DNA from: Halobacteriales archaeon YIM A00010
Lineage (GTDB): Archaea; Halobacteriota; Halobacteria; Halobacteriales; Haloarculaceae
Direction of reading: 5' to 3'
DNA length: 64,000 nucleotides
NCBI GenBank assembly: GCA_025041175.1
Contig: JAKCFJ010000001.1
Location: forward strand, 992,001 to 1,056,000
Under the pieces are notes generated by a model. That model was not told the DNA's origin. It was given only the letters and a program-made list of their open reading frames with translations, and made no database searches. Both the position numbers and the translations under genes were made by a program. How positions within the stretch are numbered: position 1 is the first letter of the stretch; each line of letters starts with the position of its first letter. This document shows positions 17,330 through 26,694 of this stretch, piece after piece.

Positions 17330-18574
17330 ATGGTTGGGGCAGCTGCAGGCTTCGACATCCTCAACCTCCTTTTGGTGTTGGTCGTGGCGTGGATCTTCGG
17401 AGCCATCGCCGAACGGCTGAGCTATCCCGCGATGATGGGTGAGCTGGTAGCAGGATTCGTGTTCGGTCCCCCGCTGTTGGGGTTGTTAGCGCCCTCAGAA
17501 ACGCTCGACGTTTTCGCTGAGCTCGGCGTGTTCCTGCTGATGGTGTACGTTGGAATGGAGGTGGATCTCGACGACCTGTTCGCGTTGGGACCCCAGGCGC
17601 TCATCGTGGCGATCGGCGCGTTCATCATACCGTTCGGACTCGGATACGCAAGCGGCATCTTGACCGTCGCAAGCGTCGACGGCGCGCTGTTTCTCGGGCT
17701 TGCGATGGCGGCGACCTCGTTGGCGACGAAATCCCGTATCCTGGTCGATCTCGACGTCCTCGATACGCGGATTGCGAACATTCTGTTGGGTGGGGCACTC
17801 GTCTCCGACGTGGGTGTGCTCGTTGCGTTCGCGGGGGTTCTGGGCTTCATTCAGGCCGGTTCCGTGGAAGTGGTCGCGCTCGGCGGGATCCTCCTCAAGG
17901 CGATCGCGTTTTTCGCTGTGACCCTCTTCATCGGCTACCGGTTCCTTCCACACGTCTGGGATCGGTTCGAGTCGCTGCGAAAACGGTATGGATTCGTCGA
18001 TAAGACGTCGGTGTTCTCGGTCGCGCTGCTCGTCGCGCTCGTCTTCGCGGAGCTTGCGCATCTGGCCGGCTTGCACATGATCATCGGCGGCTTCATGGCT
18101 GGCATGTTCCTCCGGCAAGCCGACCTCCAGGAGCTGCTGTACGAACACATGCACACCGTCATCTACGATCTCGCTATCGGATTTTTCGCCCCGATCTTCT
18201 TCGTGACGGTCGCCTTCGAGATAACGCTCGACGTCTTCACTGAGAACCTCCCTTTGCTCGTGTTGCTCGTTGGCGTCGCGTTCGCCGGGAAGATCATCGG
18301 ATCGTGGCTGTTCGCCCTGCCGACGAATCTCACCTCTAAGGAGGGGCTGGTCATCGGATTCGGGATGAACGGACGTGGGACTGTCGAGATCATCATCGCA
18401 TCGATCGGTCTCTCTTCCGGGATCATCGATCAGGGAATGTTCTCGATCCTCGTCTTCATCGCGGTGTTCACGACAGCGCTGGTACCGGTGACAGTCAAGT
18501 GGGGTATCGATTGGCTCATCCGGGCCGACGAACTGGTGTACACGCGGGAGCCTACCGACGTCAACGCCGATTGA
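17330..18574 (+). CDS. CPA2-type cation:proton antiporter (KefB/NapA-like)
   Basis: A 414-residue polytopic membrane protein of the Na+/H+ exchanger family with about 12 hydrophobic helices. Early signature segments are LSYPAMMGELVAGFVFGPPL and ELGVFLLMVYVGMEVD. The late helix LVIGFGMNGRGTVEII is the conserved MNxRG region of this family. No C-terminal TrkA/RCK domain is present. The ATG at 17330 is chosen because a GAGGAGG sequence lies 7-8 bases upstream. Likely role: monovalent cation homeostasis; the ion is not assignable. Confidence 0.9.
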   Translation: MVGAAAGFDILNLLLVLVVAWIFGAIAERLSYPAMMGELVAGFVFGPPLLGLLAPSETLDVFAELGVFLLMVYVGMEVDLDDLFALGPQALIVAIGAFIIPFGLGYASGILTVASVDGALFLGLAMAATSLATKSRILVDLDVLDTRIANILLGGALVSDVGVLVAFAGVLGFIQAGSVEVVALGGILLKAIAFFAVTLFIGYRFLPHVWDRFESLRKRYGFVDKTSVFSVALLVALVFAELAHLAGLHMIIGGFMAGMFLRQADLQELLYEHMHTVIYDLAIGFFAPIFFVTVAFEITLDVFTENLPLLVLLVGVAFAGKIIGSWLFALPTNLTSKEGLVIGFGMNGRGTVEIIIASIGLSSGIIDQGMFSILVFIAVFTTALVPVTVKWGIDWLIRADELVYTREPTDVNAD

Positions 18575-18599
18575 CCTGCTGCGATAACAACGCGGTCGA

Positions 18600-20603
18600 T
18601 CAGTCGGCGGCGAGAGCAGGTCGATCTTGCTCGGCGTAGATCCGATCGACCTGTCCGGCGTACCGTTCGAGGATGTTGTGACGACGTTTCTTCAGCGAGG
18701 GGGTGAGAAGGTCGTTTTCCGGCGTCCATTCTTCAGGGATGAGCTCGAACATCTTGATCCGCTCTTCGGTCTCGAACTGTTCGTTCACCTGATTGACTTC
18801 ATCGAGAATCCACCGTTTGACGCGGTCGTTCTGGCAGACTGCCGCGTTGTCGTCGGGAAGATGGATCTGTTCCCGGTCGGCCCACCGCTCGATGGCCTCG
18901 AAGTTCGGAACGACAAGGGCGGCGACGAACTTCTCGTCGTCCCCGATAACCATGATCTGCTCGATGCGGTCGCTGGTTGCGAACGCATCCTCGATCGGCA
19001 CTGGACTGATGTTTTTCCCGGTCGAAAGAACGAGGATCTGTTTGCGCCGGTCGTGGAAGACGAGATAGTCCTCGTCGGTCCGTTCGACGATGTCCCCAGT
19101 GCGGAGCCAGCCGTCGGAGAACGCTTTCTCCGTGGCGGATGGGTTTTCCCAGTAACCGTCGGTGACGTTCGGCCCACGAACCAGCAACTCACCGAGGTCG
19201 CCTGCCGCGCGCTGTTGTTGTTGTTCACTTAACACCGACTCGTCGAGACCAACGTCCACGCCGGGCAGTGGCGGACCGAGCGTGCCCGGTTCGACGTTCT
19301 CCAGGGGGTTGACGCTCACCACGGGAGAGGCCTCGGTGAGTCCGTACCCTTCCACGATCCAAACACCCATCCCCCAGAACAGTTCCGAGAGATCCCTCGA
19401 CAGACTCCCGCCGCCGCTGATAAAGAAGTTGAGATTCCCCCCCAGCTGTTCTCTCACGTCGCTGTACACCAACCGATCGGCCAGCGAGTGTTTCATCCGG
19501 TGGATGACCCCATGAGAATCGGATCGGGCGTGCTTGCGAGCGATACGCACCGCCCAATCGAAGATGCGTTCTTTGAGTGCCGACCCGCTGGCTTGTTCGA
19601 GCATACTGTCGTAAATCCGTTCGTAGATGCGGGGCACACTCACTACGTTGGTCGGTTGGACTGTCTGGATATCGTCCGCAACCGTGTCCGCCGATTCGGC
19701 ATAGGCCACCGTCGCTCCGGAGGCGAACATCAAGAAGTGGTCGGCGGTCCGCTCGAACACGTGTGCGAGCGGGAGAAACGCCAGTGCTGTTGTGTCCTCA
19801 CCGATCACGGGGAGGTCGGGCGGCTTGTCCGGGCGCGGTCCGAGCCGTTTTCTGACCTGGTTGATGTTCGACCTGAACTGCCTGTGAGTGAGCTTCACGC
19901 CCTTTGGTTTCCCGGTCGTCCCCGAGGTGTAGATAATGCTCGCCAGATCGTCGACCTCCCGGTTGTTGAGCCAGCTTTCGAGTTTCAACGGCCACGAAAC
20001 GCTCTCACCGCTCCGGTGGAGTTTCCCCAGTGTGAGTATGTCGTCTCGGTGCTCGTACCCGGACAGATCGTCCATGACGACGATCAGCGAGAGATCGAGC
20101 TGATCCTCGACGGCGAGCACGCGCTCTAACAGCGTCTCGTTCTCGACGACCACGGCCGAGGAGTCGGAATCGCCGAGCAGGTACTCCACCTGTTCGGGCG
20201 ACGATTCGGTGTACACCGTCGTGACGACGGCACCCGCGACTTGCAGCGCGAAATCGACCTGTGCCCACTCCATGCGGGTGCTTGCGAAAATCCCCACACG
20301 ATCGCCCGGCTCGATCCCCTCATCACGAAAGCCCGCCGCGAGATTGTGGACGATGTGCTGCATCTCGCTGTAAGTCAGTGGTGAGTACCGCCCGGCCGCC
20401 GAGGCGTCGACCACTCCCTCCGAAACGAGCGAGCGGTCGTATACACCCCCTTTGTACAGCTGTGCGTTCCGATCACGGTTTCGACTGGTGCTCGCTTCGA
20501 ACAGCCGTCCGAGCGTGGACACACCGATAGCCTCGTCCTCGGTCCCGTATCGGCTCTCGGCCTCGCGCCAGTTCGACGCAGCACCCTCCTCTCTATCAGC
20601 CAT
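18600..20603 (-). CDS. fadD: Long-chain acyl-CoA synthetase (AMP-forming)
   Basis: A 667-residue ANL-superfamily ligase activating a fatty acid to its CoA thioester. It has the P-loop IIYTSGTTGKPKGVKLTH, the A5 motif EGYGLTEASPVVSVN and the hinge SDGWLRTGDI. DRRKQILVLSTGKNISPVPIE, ending in the C-terminal Lys domain, fits the long-chain (FACL/bubblegum) subgroup. An upstream TTG/ATG extension of 11 residues is unlikely, as the MADREEGAAS start is clean. It is convergent with the antiporter gene. Confidence 0.92.
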   Translation of the reverse strand: MADREEGAASNWREAESRYGTEDEAIGVSTLGRLFEASTSRNRDRNAQLYKGGVYDRSLVSEGVVDASAAGRYSPLTYSEMQHIVHNLAAGFRDEGIEPGDRVGIFASTRMEWAQVDFALQVAGAVVTTVYTESSPEQVEYLLGDSDSSAVVVENETLLERVLAVEDQLDLSLIVVMDDLSGYEHRDDILTLGKLHRSGESVSWPLKLESWLNNREVDDLASIIYTSGTTGKPKGVKLTHRQFRSNINQVRKRLGPRPDKPPDLPVIGEDTTALAFLPLAHVFERTADHFLMFASGATVAYAESADTVADDIQTVQPTNVVSVPRIYERIYDSMLEQASGSALKERIFDWAVRIARKHARSDSHGVIHRMKHSLADRLVYSDVREQLGGNLNFFISGGGSLSRDLSELFWGMGVWIVEGYGLTEASPVVSVNPLENVEPGTLGPPLPGVDVGLDESVLSEQQQQRAAGDLGELLVRGPNVTDGYWENPSATEKAFSDGWLRTGDIVERTDEDYLVFHDRRKQILVLSTGKNISPVPIEDAFATSDRIEQIMVIGDDEKFVAALVVPNFEAIERWADREQIHLPDDNAAVCQNDRVKRWILDEVNQVNEQFETEERIKMFELIPEEWTPENDLLTPSLKKRRHNILERYAGQVDRIYAEQDRPALAAD

Positions 20604-20753
20604 TACTCCGATCGTATGCGTCCCACGAAAAATCAATGTTGCGTGAGGATTCGATGGCGTCGACCAGTGAAACCGGAATATTGGTGTACAGGGCGGGAAA
20701 TTGATCGCCAGCGATCGATCAAACGTGCTCTTTCACGAACTGTAGTACCACGG

Positions 20754-21473
20754 TCAGTAGAGCAGATCGAGCAGCCTGGCAGGTGTCGCCCGCGTGAACG
20801 AGAGCGTCTTCCGTCCAGCGCCCTTGAGATAATGACCCATGCTCCGGTGGATCGGCGCGCGGCGGCCGTGGATGGCGAGCGAACCGTCCCGAATGGCGTC
20901 GAGAATCGCTGTCCCGTCGATTCCGGTCGATGTGTCGAACGCGATCTCCGTGTACGCGCGTCCGAGAGATAAGATGGAGTGGGCGTCGCTTCCGGCGACG
21001 CCGGGATAGCCGCGCCGAGCTGCGAAGGTACGCGCGCGTCGGTTTCGATAACCGGTAAGCAACCAGGCGTTGTACACCTCGATCGCGTCGCAGTCGGTGA
21101 GACTGCGCTTTCGCACCCCGTGGCGGATGCGCTGAAACGGATGCGGGACGATCGCCACGCCGCCCCGCTCGCGGATCGCACGAACGGTGGCTTCGAACGA
21201 ACGGTTCGGCGCGGGCATCGTCTCGATCCCTAACCCGAGCAGGTGGCCGTCCCGGGTCGAGATCTCGACGCCCGGAATCCCGATCAGCCCGTACCGTGGG
21301 GCGAGCGTTGCGGCCCGGAGCGACGCCTCGATCGTGTCGTGATCCGTAATCGCGATCGCGTCGAGACCGATCTCACTCGCGTGGTGGAGGATCCGATCGA
21401 CCGTCTCATCGCCGTCGTGAGAGGCCCGAGAATGAACGTGGGGATCGAATCGAACCACAGTCGTATCCAACAT
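20754..21473 (-). CDS. PHP-domain metal-dependent phosphoesterase
   Basis: A 239-residue PHP-fold hydrolase. Metal-binding motifs are FDPHVHSRASHDG, ITDHDT, GIPGVEIST, VPHPFQR and VAGSDAHS. The family includes histidinol phosphatase, RNase AM and 3',5'-nucleoside bisphosphatase; the substrate here cannot be told. Monocistronic, divergent from the sulfotransferase-like gene. Confidence 0.88.
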   Translation of the reverse strand: MLDTTVVRFDPHVHSRASHDGDETVDRILHHASEIGLDAIAITDHDTIEASLRAATLAPRYGLIGIPGVEISTRDGHLLGLGIETMPAPNRSFEATVRAIRERGGVAIVPHPFQRIRHGVRKRSLTDCDAIEVYNAWLLTGYRNRRARTFAARRGYPGVAGSDAHSILSLGRAYTEIAFDTSTGIDGTAILDAIRDGSLAIHGRRAPIHRSMGHYLKGAGRKTLSFTRATPARLLDLLY

Positions 21474-21598
21474 GAACCATATTCATCGCACTGACGTAAA
21501 TAGTTAGCTTCCACTCTACGGAAATTACCAACGATAATATCTGCAAAGATGAATCTACGATATATAAGTATCCGAGCCGCTGTGTTGCTACTACGGGG

Positions 21599-23059
21599 AT
21601 GAATATAGGATCTAAGACGGCTGTTCGTGGTGTATTTGGGGTTATTCTTGTCGTTTCGCTGGTGGGTCTTGGCTATTCGTACGCCACCGCAGCGACTGAG
21701 AGCGATACCGGATACGGGACGGACCAACGGGTCGGTCCCCGCGGAAACATCACCGTGATTTCGACGGATTCGAACAAGTGGCTGGGGAGCGCATCCGATG
21801 GTCCACGAGCGAACGCCGAGCTCGTCGCGTTCGCTCCCAACGGGAGTCCGCTGTACTACGACGACAGCCACACCCGGTACTGGGACGTCGACCCGCTCCC
21901 CGCCTCCGGATCGGAGGACGGGGCAGTGGTCGAGCATCTGTACTCCGACCACCTGGACGCGTCTCAGTGTCCGGACTTTCTCGACAAGGAGTACTGGCGC
22001 ACACACGACTACGCAAACAGCGTGTCGTGGGATCAATGGAAGCGCTACGCCCAGGCTCACGCCGAGGAAGAGGCGGTGTGTACCCGAAACGGGATCGCCC
22101 GGGTGAACCTCCGAACGGGCGAAACGACGGAGATCTACAGCGCAGTAACGCCGGGGAAACACTCGTCGCGCTGGCACGACGGCGATCGTATCAATTCGAC
22201 ACACTACGCGGTCGCCGACATTTACCTCGATCGGGTGTTCGTCGTCGACACTGAAACGGGAACGATATCGTGGCAGTGGAACGCACAAACGGAGTACACT
22301 CCCGAAGAGAGCGGCGGGGAACCGGTCGTGGACTGGACACACGTGAACGACGTCGAGGTGCTCCCCGACGGCCGGCTCATGGTTGATCTACGAAACCACG
22401 ATTCGGTCGTCTTCCTCGACCCGACGGAACCTGAAGGGCAAGCGCTCCAGGAAGGGTGGACGCTCGGCGAGCCGGGCAATCACTCACTCCTCTACGAGCA
22501 GCACAACCCCGATTACATCCCGCGAGAAAACGGCGGACCGGCGGTCGTGATCGGCGACTCGGAGAACAACCGCGTCGTGGAGTACCACCGCCAAAACGGA
22601 GCGTGGTCACGAACGTGGGAGTGGGAGGACGCGCGCAGCCAGTGGCCCCGAGACGCCGATCGACTCCCGAACGGTCACACCCTCATCACCGATTCTAACG
22701 GCGATCGCGTCTTCGAAGTCGATCGGAGCGGCGATATCGTCTGGTCCGTCGACATTGCGTTCCCATACGAGGCCGAACGGTTCCCCTATGACGAGAGTAC
22801 CGGCGGCCCGAGCACCACGGCGGACGCGTCCCCATCGAATAAAGGTGGTCCGGTCGAACAGCTGGTGTTGAACGGCAAGGATCTCGTTGCTGGCCCCATA
22901 TTTTCAGCCACACAGTACGTGCTACCGCAGTGGGTCGGTCTCGTCGAGTTTGGTGGGGTGGTCGTCGTCGCGCTGTCGCTCCTCTCGTGGGGAGCCATCG
23001 AAGCGTGGTGGCTGTCGCTCCCGTTGCGCGAACGGCTCCGTCACAGATTCGACCAGTAA
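21599..23059 (+). CDS. Membrane-anchored arylsulfotransferase-family beta-propeller protein
   Basis: A 486-residue protein with an N-terminal signal/anchor helix (about 10-33) and a C-terminal helix (about 445-470), leaving a large extracellular domain. Propeller-type repeats are visible: HVNDVEVLPDGRLMVDLRNH, VIGDSENNRVVEYHR and RLPNGHTLITDSNGDRVFEV. This is the ASST-like pattern. The catalytic His needed for sulfuryl transfer cannot be confirmed, so it may be a binding protein. A GATATATAAG box is centred about 40 bases upstream. Confidence 0.78.
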   Translation: MNIGSKTAVRGVFGVILVVSLVGLGYSYATAATESDTGYGTDQRVGPRGNITVISTDSNKWLGSASDGPRANAELVAFAPNGSPLYYDDSHTRYWDVDPLPASGSEDGAVVEHLYSDHLDASQCPDFLDKEYWRTHDYANSVSWDQWKRYAQAHAEEEAVCTRNGIARVNLRTGETTEIYSAVTPGKHSSRWHDGDRINSTHYAVADIYLDRVFVVDTETGTISWQWNAQTEYTPEESGGEPVVDWTHVNDVEVLPDGRLMVDLRNHDSVVFLDPTEPEGQALQEGWTLGEPGNHSLLYEQHNPDYIPRENGGPAVVIGDSENNRVVEYHRQNGAWSRTWEWEDARSQWPRDADRLPNGHTLITDSNGDRVFEVDRSGDIVWSVDIAFPYEAERFPYDESTGGPSTTADASPSNKGGPVEQLVLNGKDLVAGPIFSATQYVLPQWVGLVEFGGVVVVALSLLSWGAIEAWWLSLPLRERLRHRFDQ

Positions 23060-23081
23060 CGACCGATCTCCGAAGTTTCTC

Positions 23082-23178
23082 ATACTGTCGGACAGCGGTG
23101 ATCGAATATCGGATGCTGGTGAACCGACAGACTGCAGATGGATATTCCGTCTCGATCCGTCCGCAGGTCCGACAGTAT
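23082..23178. repeat. Palindrome-ended repeat, type B copy 3
   Basis: A 97-bp element with 12-bp perfect terminal repeats (ATACTGTCGGAC and GTCCGACAGTAT), filling the gap between two convergent genes. Its right end overlaps the birA stop codon by one base (on the minus strand TGA-TA-CTGTCGG). Its left end is 22 bases after the stop of the sulfotransferase-like gene. Confidence 0.9.
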
Positions 23179-24122
23179 CAGCCTGTGGACGCACGTCGCA
23201 GATGTTCGCAGTCGCCCGCGTGGATTCTGACCGTGTCGTCGTCCGTTTCGACCACGAGCGCCCCCGGCGACTCGATGCCGACAGCGCGTCCGACAACTTC
23301 GCTGCCCGCCGTTTCGACGCGCACGCGTTGGCCCAGGGTGTGGGCGTAGTCGCGCCAGTCGGAAAGTACCGATTCAAACTCACGCCGCCGGAAACTCTCG
23401 AACGACTCCAACAGCCGTTGGACGAACGTCCGTACCGGTACGTGATCGTCGAGCTCCGTCCGGAGTCCGGTGGCTCCTTGGACGCCCGGCTCGTCTACGT
23501 TCACGCCGATACCGATGACGAGCCACGCGATGCGGTCGGTCTCTCCCTTCATTTCGGTCAGGATCCCCGCGAGCTTGCGCTCGGGGCCGCCACCGACCAG
23601 AAGAACGTCGTTGGGCCACTTGATCCGCGCGTCGAGACCCAGCTCGCGGACTGCGCGCGTCGTCGCAACCGCCCCAGCGAGGGTGTACAGGGGGACCTCG
23701 GCGGGCGGGCGATCGGGGCGACAGACGATGCTCACATACACACCGCCGGGTGGGGACTCCCAACTCCGGTTGAGACGGCCGCGACCCGCGGTCTGGGCGT
23801 TGGCAACCACCACGGCGTCCGTCGCCCCTTCCTCTGCGAGCTCGCGCGCGCGCCGGTTCGTGCTGTCGATCGTCTCGTGGTACTCCACGTCGAAGGGCGC
23901 GTCCAGTCCGAGCGAAAGCGCCGTCGAACCCCGGTCCGGGATGCCAACCAACCGGTAGCCGCTCTCGTCGCTTTCGATCTCGAATCCCTCCGCCCGAAGC
24001 TCCTCGATCTGTTTCCACACCGCGGCGCGAGAAACCGAAAGCTTCTCCGCGAGCATCGGACCGGAGACGGACCCGTCCCGTTCTGCGAGCGCCCGTACGA
24101 TGCGGCGTCGTGAGTGGCTCAT
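23178..24122 (-). CDS. birA: Biotin-[acetyl-CoA-carboxylase] ligase, with HTH
   Basis: A 314-residue bifunctional-type BirA. The N-terminal winged helix (VSGPMLAEKLSVSRAAVWKQ) is followed by the catalytic domain with TAGRGRLNRSWESPPGGVY (biotinyl-AMP loop) and KWPNDVLLVGG. The C-terminal SH3-like domain includes GRAVGIESPGALVVE. It biotinylates carboxylase carrier protein and may repress biotin or carboxylase genes. The stop codon is shared with a palindromic repeat. Confidence 0.93.
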   Translation of the reverse strand: MSHSRRRIVRALAERDGSVSGPMLAEKLSVSRAAVWKQIEELRAEGFEIESDESGYRLVGIPDRGSTALSLGLDAPFDVEYHETIDSTNRRARELAEEGATDAVVVANAQTAGRGRLNRSWESPPGGVYVSIVCRPDRPPAEVPLYTLAGAVATTRAVRELGLDARIKWPNDVLLVGGGPERKLAGILTEMKGETDRIAWLVIGIGVNVDEPGVQGATGLRTELDDHVPVRTFVQRLLESFESFRRREFESVLSDWRDYAHTLGQRVRVETAGSEVVGRAVGIESPGALVVETDDDTVRIHAGDCEHLRRASTG

Positions 24123-24247
24123 GCTCCGGTTACGCCGGCCATCACCTTCAGCGTTGAGAGATCGGCTGCACGACGGCCGGTAGTTATCAGTAATACTAGT
24201 AATAAGATTGAGAATATATTTTAGTTGACGGCGGGCAGCGTGGGTGT

Positions 24248-24709
24248 ATGGAAATCAAAACCATCGTGGTCGGGGTGGTTCTCGGGATGGTAATCGTGGC
24301 GGGACCGATTGGGACGCTGGCAGCGATAGACGAGCTGAACGGTCCGGACGCTCCCGACGCGTCCGTAGAACGCGTCAACGACACGCACGCAGCCGTTTCC
24401 TGGACGACGGAGGAACCGGGATACGGACACCTCGAAACGTACGTCCAGCCGGAGTGTAACAGTTCGTGGATCGGGGTCGACACCATCAACGACTCGTCGT
24501 TCGACCGAATGCACCACGTCGTCGCGCCGATTTATGAACTAAACGAAACAACGACGAACCGGACGCTCACGAACCTCTCGGAGGATCACGACTTCGAATA
24601 CGACGGGGGGTCGCCAAAGCGGTTCAAGGTGGTTGCGTCCGTTTATACGGACGGATCGGGCGCATCCGAGACGGTGCTACAACGGAATCTCAGCGGGACT
24701 TGTCAGTAG
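24248..24709 (+). CDS. Secreted or anchored protein with fibronectin-III-like domain
   Basis: A 153-residue protein with an N-terminal hydrophobic signal/anchor (residues 5-27). ASVERVNDTHAAVSWTTEEP then resembles the opening of an FN3 domain. At least six N-x-S/T sequons (NDT, NSS, NDS, NET, NRT, NLS) suggest heavy N-glycosylation outside the cell. The partner is unknown and no catalytic residues are evident. Confidence 0.6.
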   Translation: MEIKTIVVGVVLGMVIVAGPIGTLAAIDELNGPDAPDASVERVNDTHAAVSWTTEEPGYGHLETYVQPECNSSWIGVDTINDSSFDRMHHVVAPIYELNETTTNRTLTNLSEDHDFEYDGGSPKRFKVVASVYTDGSGASETVLQRNLSGTCQ

Positions 24710-24787
24710 TACCAGATATCCATCCCGATGAGACGCGGCCGAACAGAACACGATCAACGTTTTACCGGTCGACGCCCCAACTAGGTC

Positions 24788-25450
24788 ATGAGTCTTATCG
24801 CCGAGATTCGTCTCTCTAGCCCGGATTTCCCGCTCATGGACGCGCTCTCTGGAGTTCCCGATATGCGGTTGCGTGTTGAACAGGCGGTCGCCGAACACTC
24901 GGACCAGCCGATCCTGTTTCTGTGGGCGAGCGGGGACGATTTCGAGACGTTCGAGGCGGCGCTCAAATCCGACACCACGGTAGAGGATCCGACGCGGATC
25001 GAAGACGCGGGAGATCGTCGGCTCTACCGGGTGCAGGTCACGGAAAACACCCCAATGGTTCTGTATCCGGCTGAAGTCGAGACCGGCACATCGCGGCTGT
25101 CGGTGTCGGCCAGCGCGCAGGGCGTCGACACCAGACTTCGGCTTCCGGATCGTGAAGCGCTGTCCCGGTTTCGGGACATCTGCACGGAACAGGACGTTTG
25201 TCTCTCCCTCCAAGGCGTGTACGAGAGCAACGAATCGTCCACAGCCACCCAGTACGGAATATCACCGAAACAACAAATAGCACTCCAGACGGCGATAGAA
25301 CGGGGCTACTACACCGTTCCACGGGAAACCACGCTCGAAGGGATCGCCGCGGAGTTGAACATCTCGCGCCAGGCGGCGTCCGAACGACTTCGACGGGGGT
25401 GTCGACTCCTCATCACGAACACCCTCGGTCCACTCGAAACCGAGACGTGA
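24788..25450 (+). CDS. Bacterio-opsin-activator-type HTH regulator
   Basis: A 220-residue regulator with an N-terminal sensor-like region (IAEIRLSSPDFPLMDALSG). The C-terminal HTH_10 domain reads SPKQQIALQTAIERGYYTVP, then TLEGIAAELNISRQAASERL. It is a second member of this family in the window. Its 3' end is 64 bases before the aminopeptidase gene on the same strand. Regulon unknown. Confidence 0.86.
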   Translation: MSLIAEIRLSSPDFPLMDALSGVPDMRLRVEQAVAEHSDQPILFLWASGDDFETFEAALKSDTTVEDPTRIEDAGDRRLYRVQVTENTPMVLYPAEVETGTSRLSVSASAQGVDTRLRLPDREALSRFRDICTEQDVCLSLQGVYESNESSTATQYGISPKQQIALQTAIERGYYTVPRETTLEGIAAELNISRQAASERLRRGCRLLITNTLGPLETET

Positions 25451-25513
25451 ACGACGCGGTGATCAGGGAATCGGGGGCAGAACGGATTAGTGATCGCCGT
25501 TCGAAGCCGGCGT

Positions 25514-26629
25514 ATGACGCCGTTCGAGCGCCGAACCCGCGCCTGCCAGCAACGACTCCGCGATCACGGGGCAACAGCAGCCGTGCTGTTCCCGAGCCGA
25601 AACCTCCAGTACACCACGGGGTTCGTGGAGGAACCGAGCGAACGCCCCCTGTTTTTCATCGTTCCTGCGGAGGGCGATCCGGTGTTTGTCGTGCCCGAAC
25701 TGTACGGTCAGCAGGTGCGTGCCGAGACGTGGGTCTCCGACGTGCGAACGTGGGGTGACGACGACGATCCGCTCGCGCTCACGGAAGCGGTCGTGAGCGA
25801 ACTGTCGATCGAGACTCACGAAAGCCGTCTCCTCGTCGATGACACGATGTGGGCGCAGTTCACCCAGGCGCTTCACGCGCTGTTTCCGACCGCGACGTTC
25901 GGGCTTGCGAGCGCGGTGCTCGGACCGCTCCGGTGTCGAAAGGACGACGCAGAGATCGAGGCGCTGCGGGAGGCAGCCGCGATCACCGATCAGGTGGTCG
26001 CATCGATCAGGGGGCTTGGCTCGGACGCGATCGGGATGACCGAAACCGAACTCGCGGCCGACATCGAAACGCGGTTGGAAGCGGCGGGTGGGACGGGCGT
26101 TTCTTTCGAGCCGACCATTGCGGCCGGTCCCAACGGCGCGAAACCACACCACGGCCACGGCGAGCGCGAGATCCGGGCCGGCGAGCCGGTGGTGTTAGAT
26201 TTCGGAACCCGTGCGTCCGGGTATCCGAGCGACCAAACGAGGACGTTCGTCTTCGGGGGCGAACCCGCCACGACGGTCACGGCGGTCCACGAAGTGGTCC
26301 GGAACGCACAAGCAGCGGCCATCGAGGCGGTCGAACCGGGCGTCGCAGCGGGCGCGGTCGACAGCGCAGCGCGCGAGGTCGTCGAATCGGCGGGCTACGG
26401 CGAGCAGTTCATCCACCGCACTGGCCACGGCGTCGGTCTCGAGGTCCACGAGGAGCCGTACATCGTGGCAGACAACGACCGGTCCCTCGAACCCGGCATG
26501 GTGTTCAGCGTCGAACCCGGCGTGTACGTTCCCGGCGAGTTCGGCGTCCGGATCGAAGATCTGGTGATCGTCACTGATGAGGGCTGTGAACGGCTGAACC
26601 ACGCCGATCGCGGATGGAAATGTGAATAA
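25514..26629 (+). CDS. pepQ: Xaa-Pro aminopeptidase (M24B)
   Basis: A 371-residue peptidase with the full M24 metal set: LDFGTRASGYPSDQTRTF (both Asp), HRTGHGVGLEVHEEP (His), FSVEPGVYVP (Glu) and VRIEDLVIVTDEG (Glu). It releases N-terminal residues before proline or cleaves Xaa-Pro dipeptides. The start MTPFERRTRACQQ is preferred to a GTG eight codons upstream. Contrast the M24 gene at 7.7-8.9 kb, which lacks one Asp. Confidence 0.9.
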   Translation: MTPFERRTRACQQRLRDHGATAAVLFPSRNLQYTTGFVEEPSERPLFFIVPAEGDPVFVVPELYGQQVRAETWVSDVRTWGDDDDPLALTEAVVSELSIETHESRLLVDDTMWAQFTQALHALFPTATFGLASAVLGPLRCRKDDAEIEALREAAAITDQVVASIRGLGSDAIGMTETELAADIETRLEAAGGTGVSFEPTIAAGPNGAKPHHGHGEREIRAGEPVVLDFGTRASGYPSDQTRTFVFGGEPATTVTAVHEVVRNAQAAAIEAVEPGVAAGAVDSAAREVVESAGYGEQFIHRTGHGVGLEVHEEPYIVADNDRSLEPGMVFSVEPGVYVPGEFGVRIEDLVIVTDEGCERLNHADRGWKCE

Positions 26630-26694
26630 AAACACCCCAGTATGGGAGGTGGTAGCGATATCCGTATCGTGTCACAAGTAGCGGCGGACACCCG

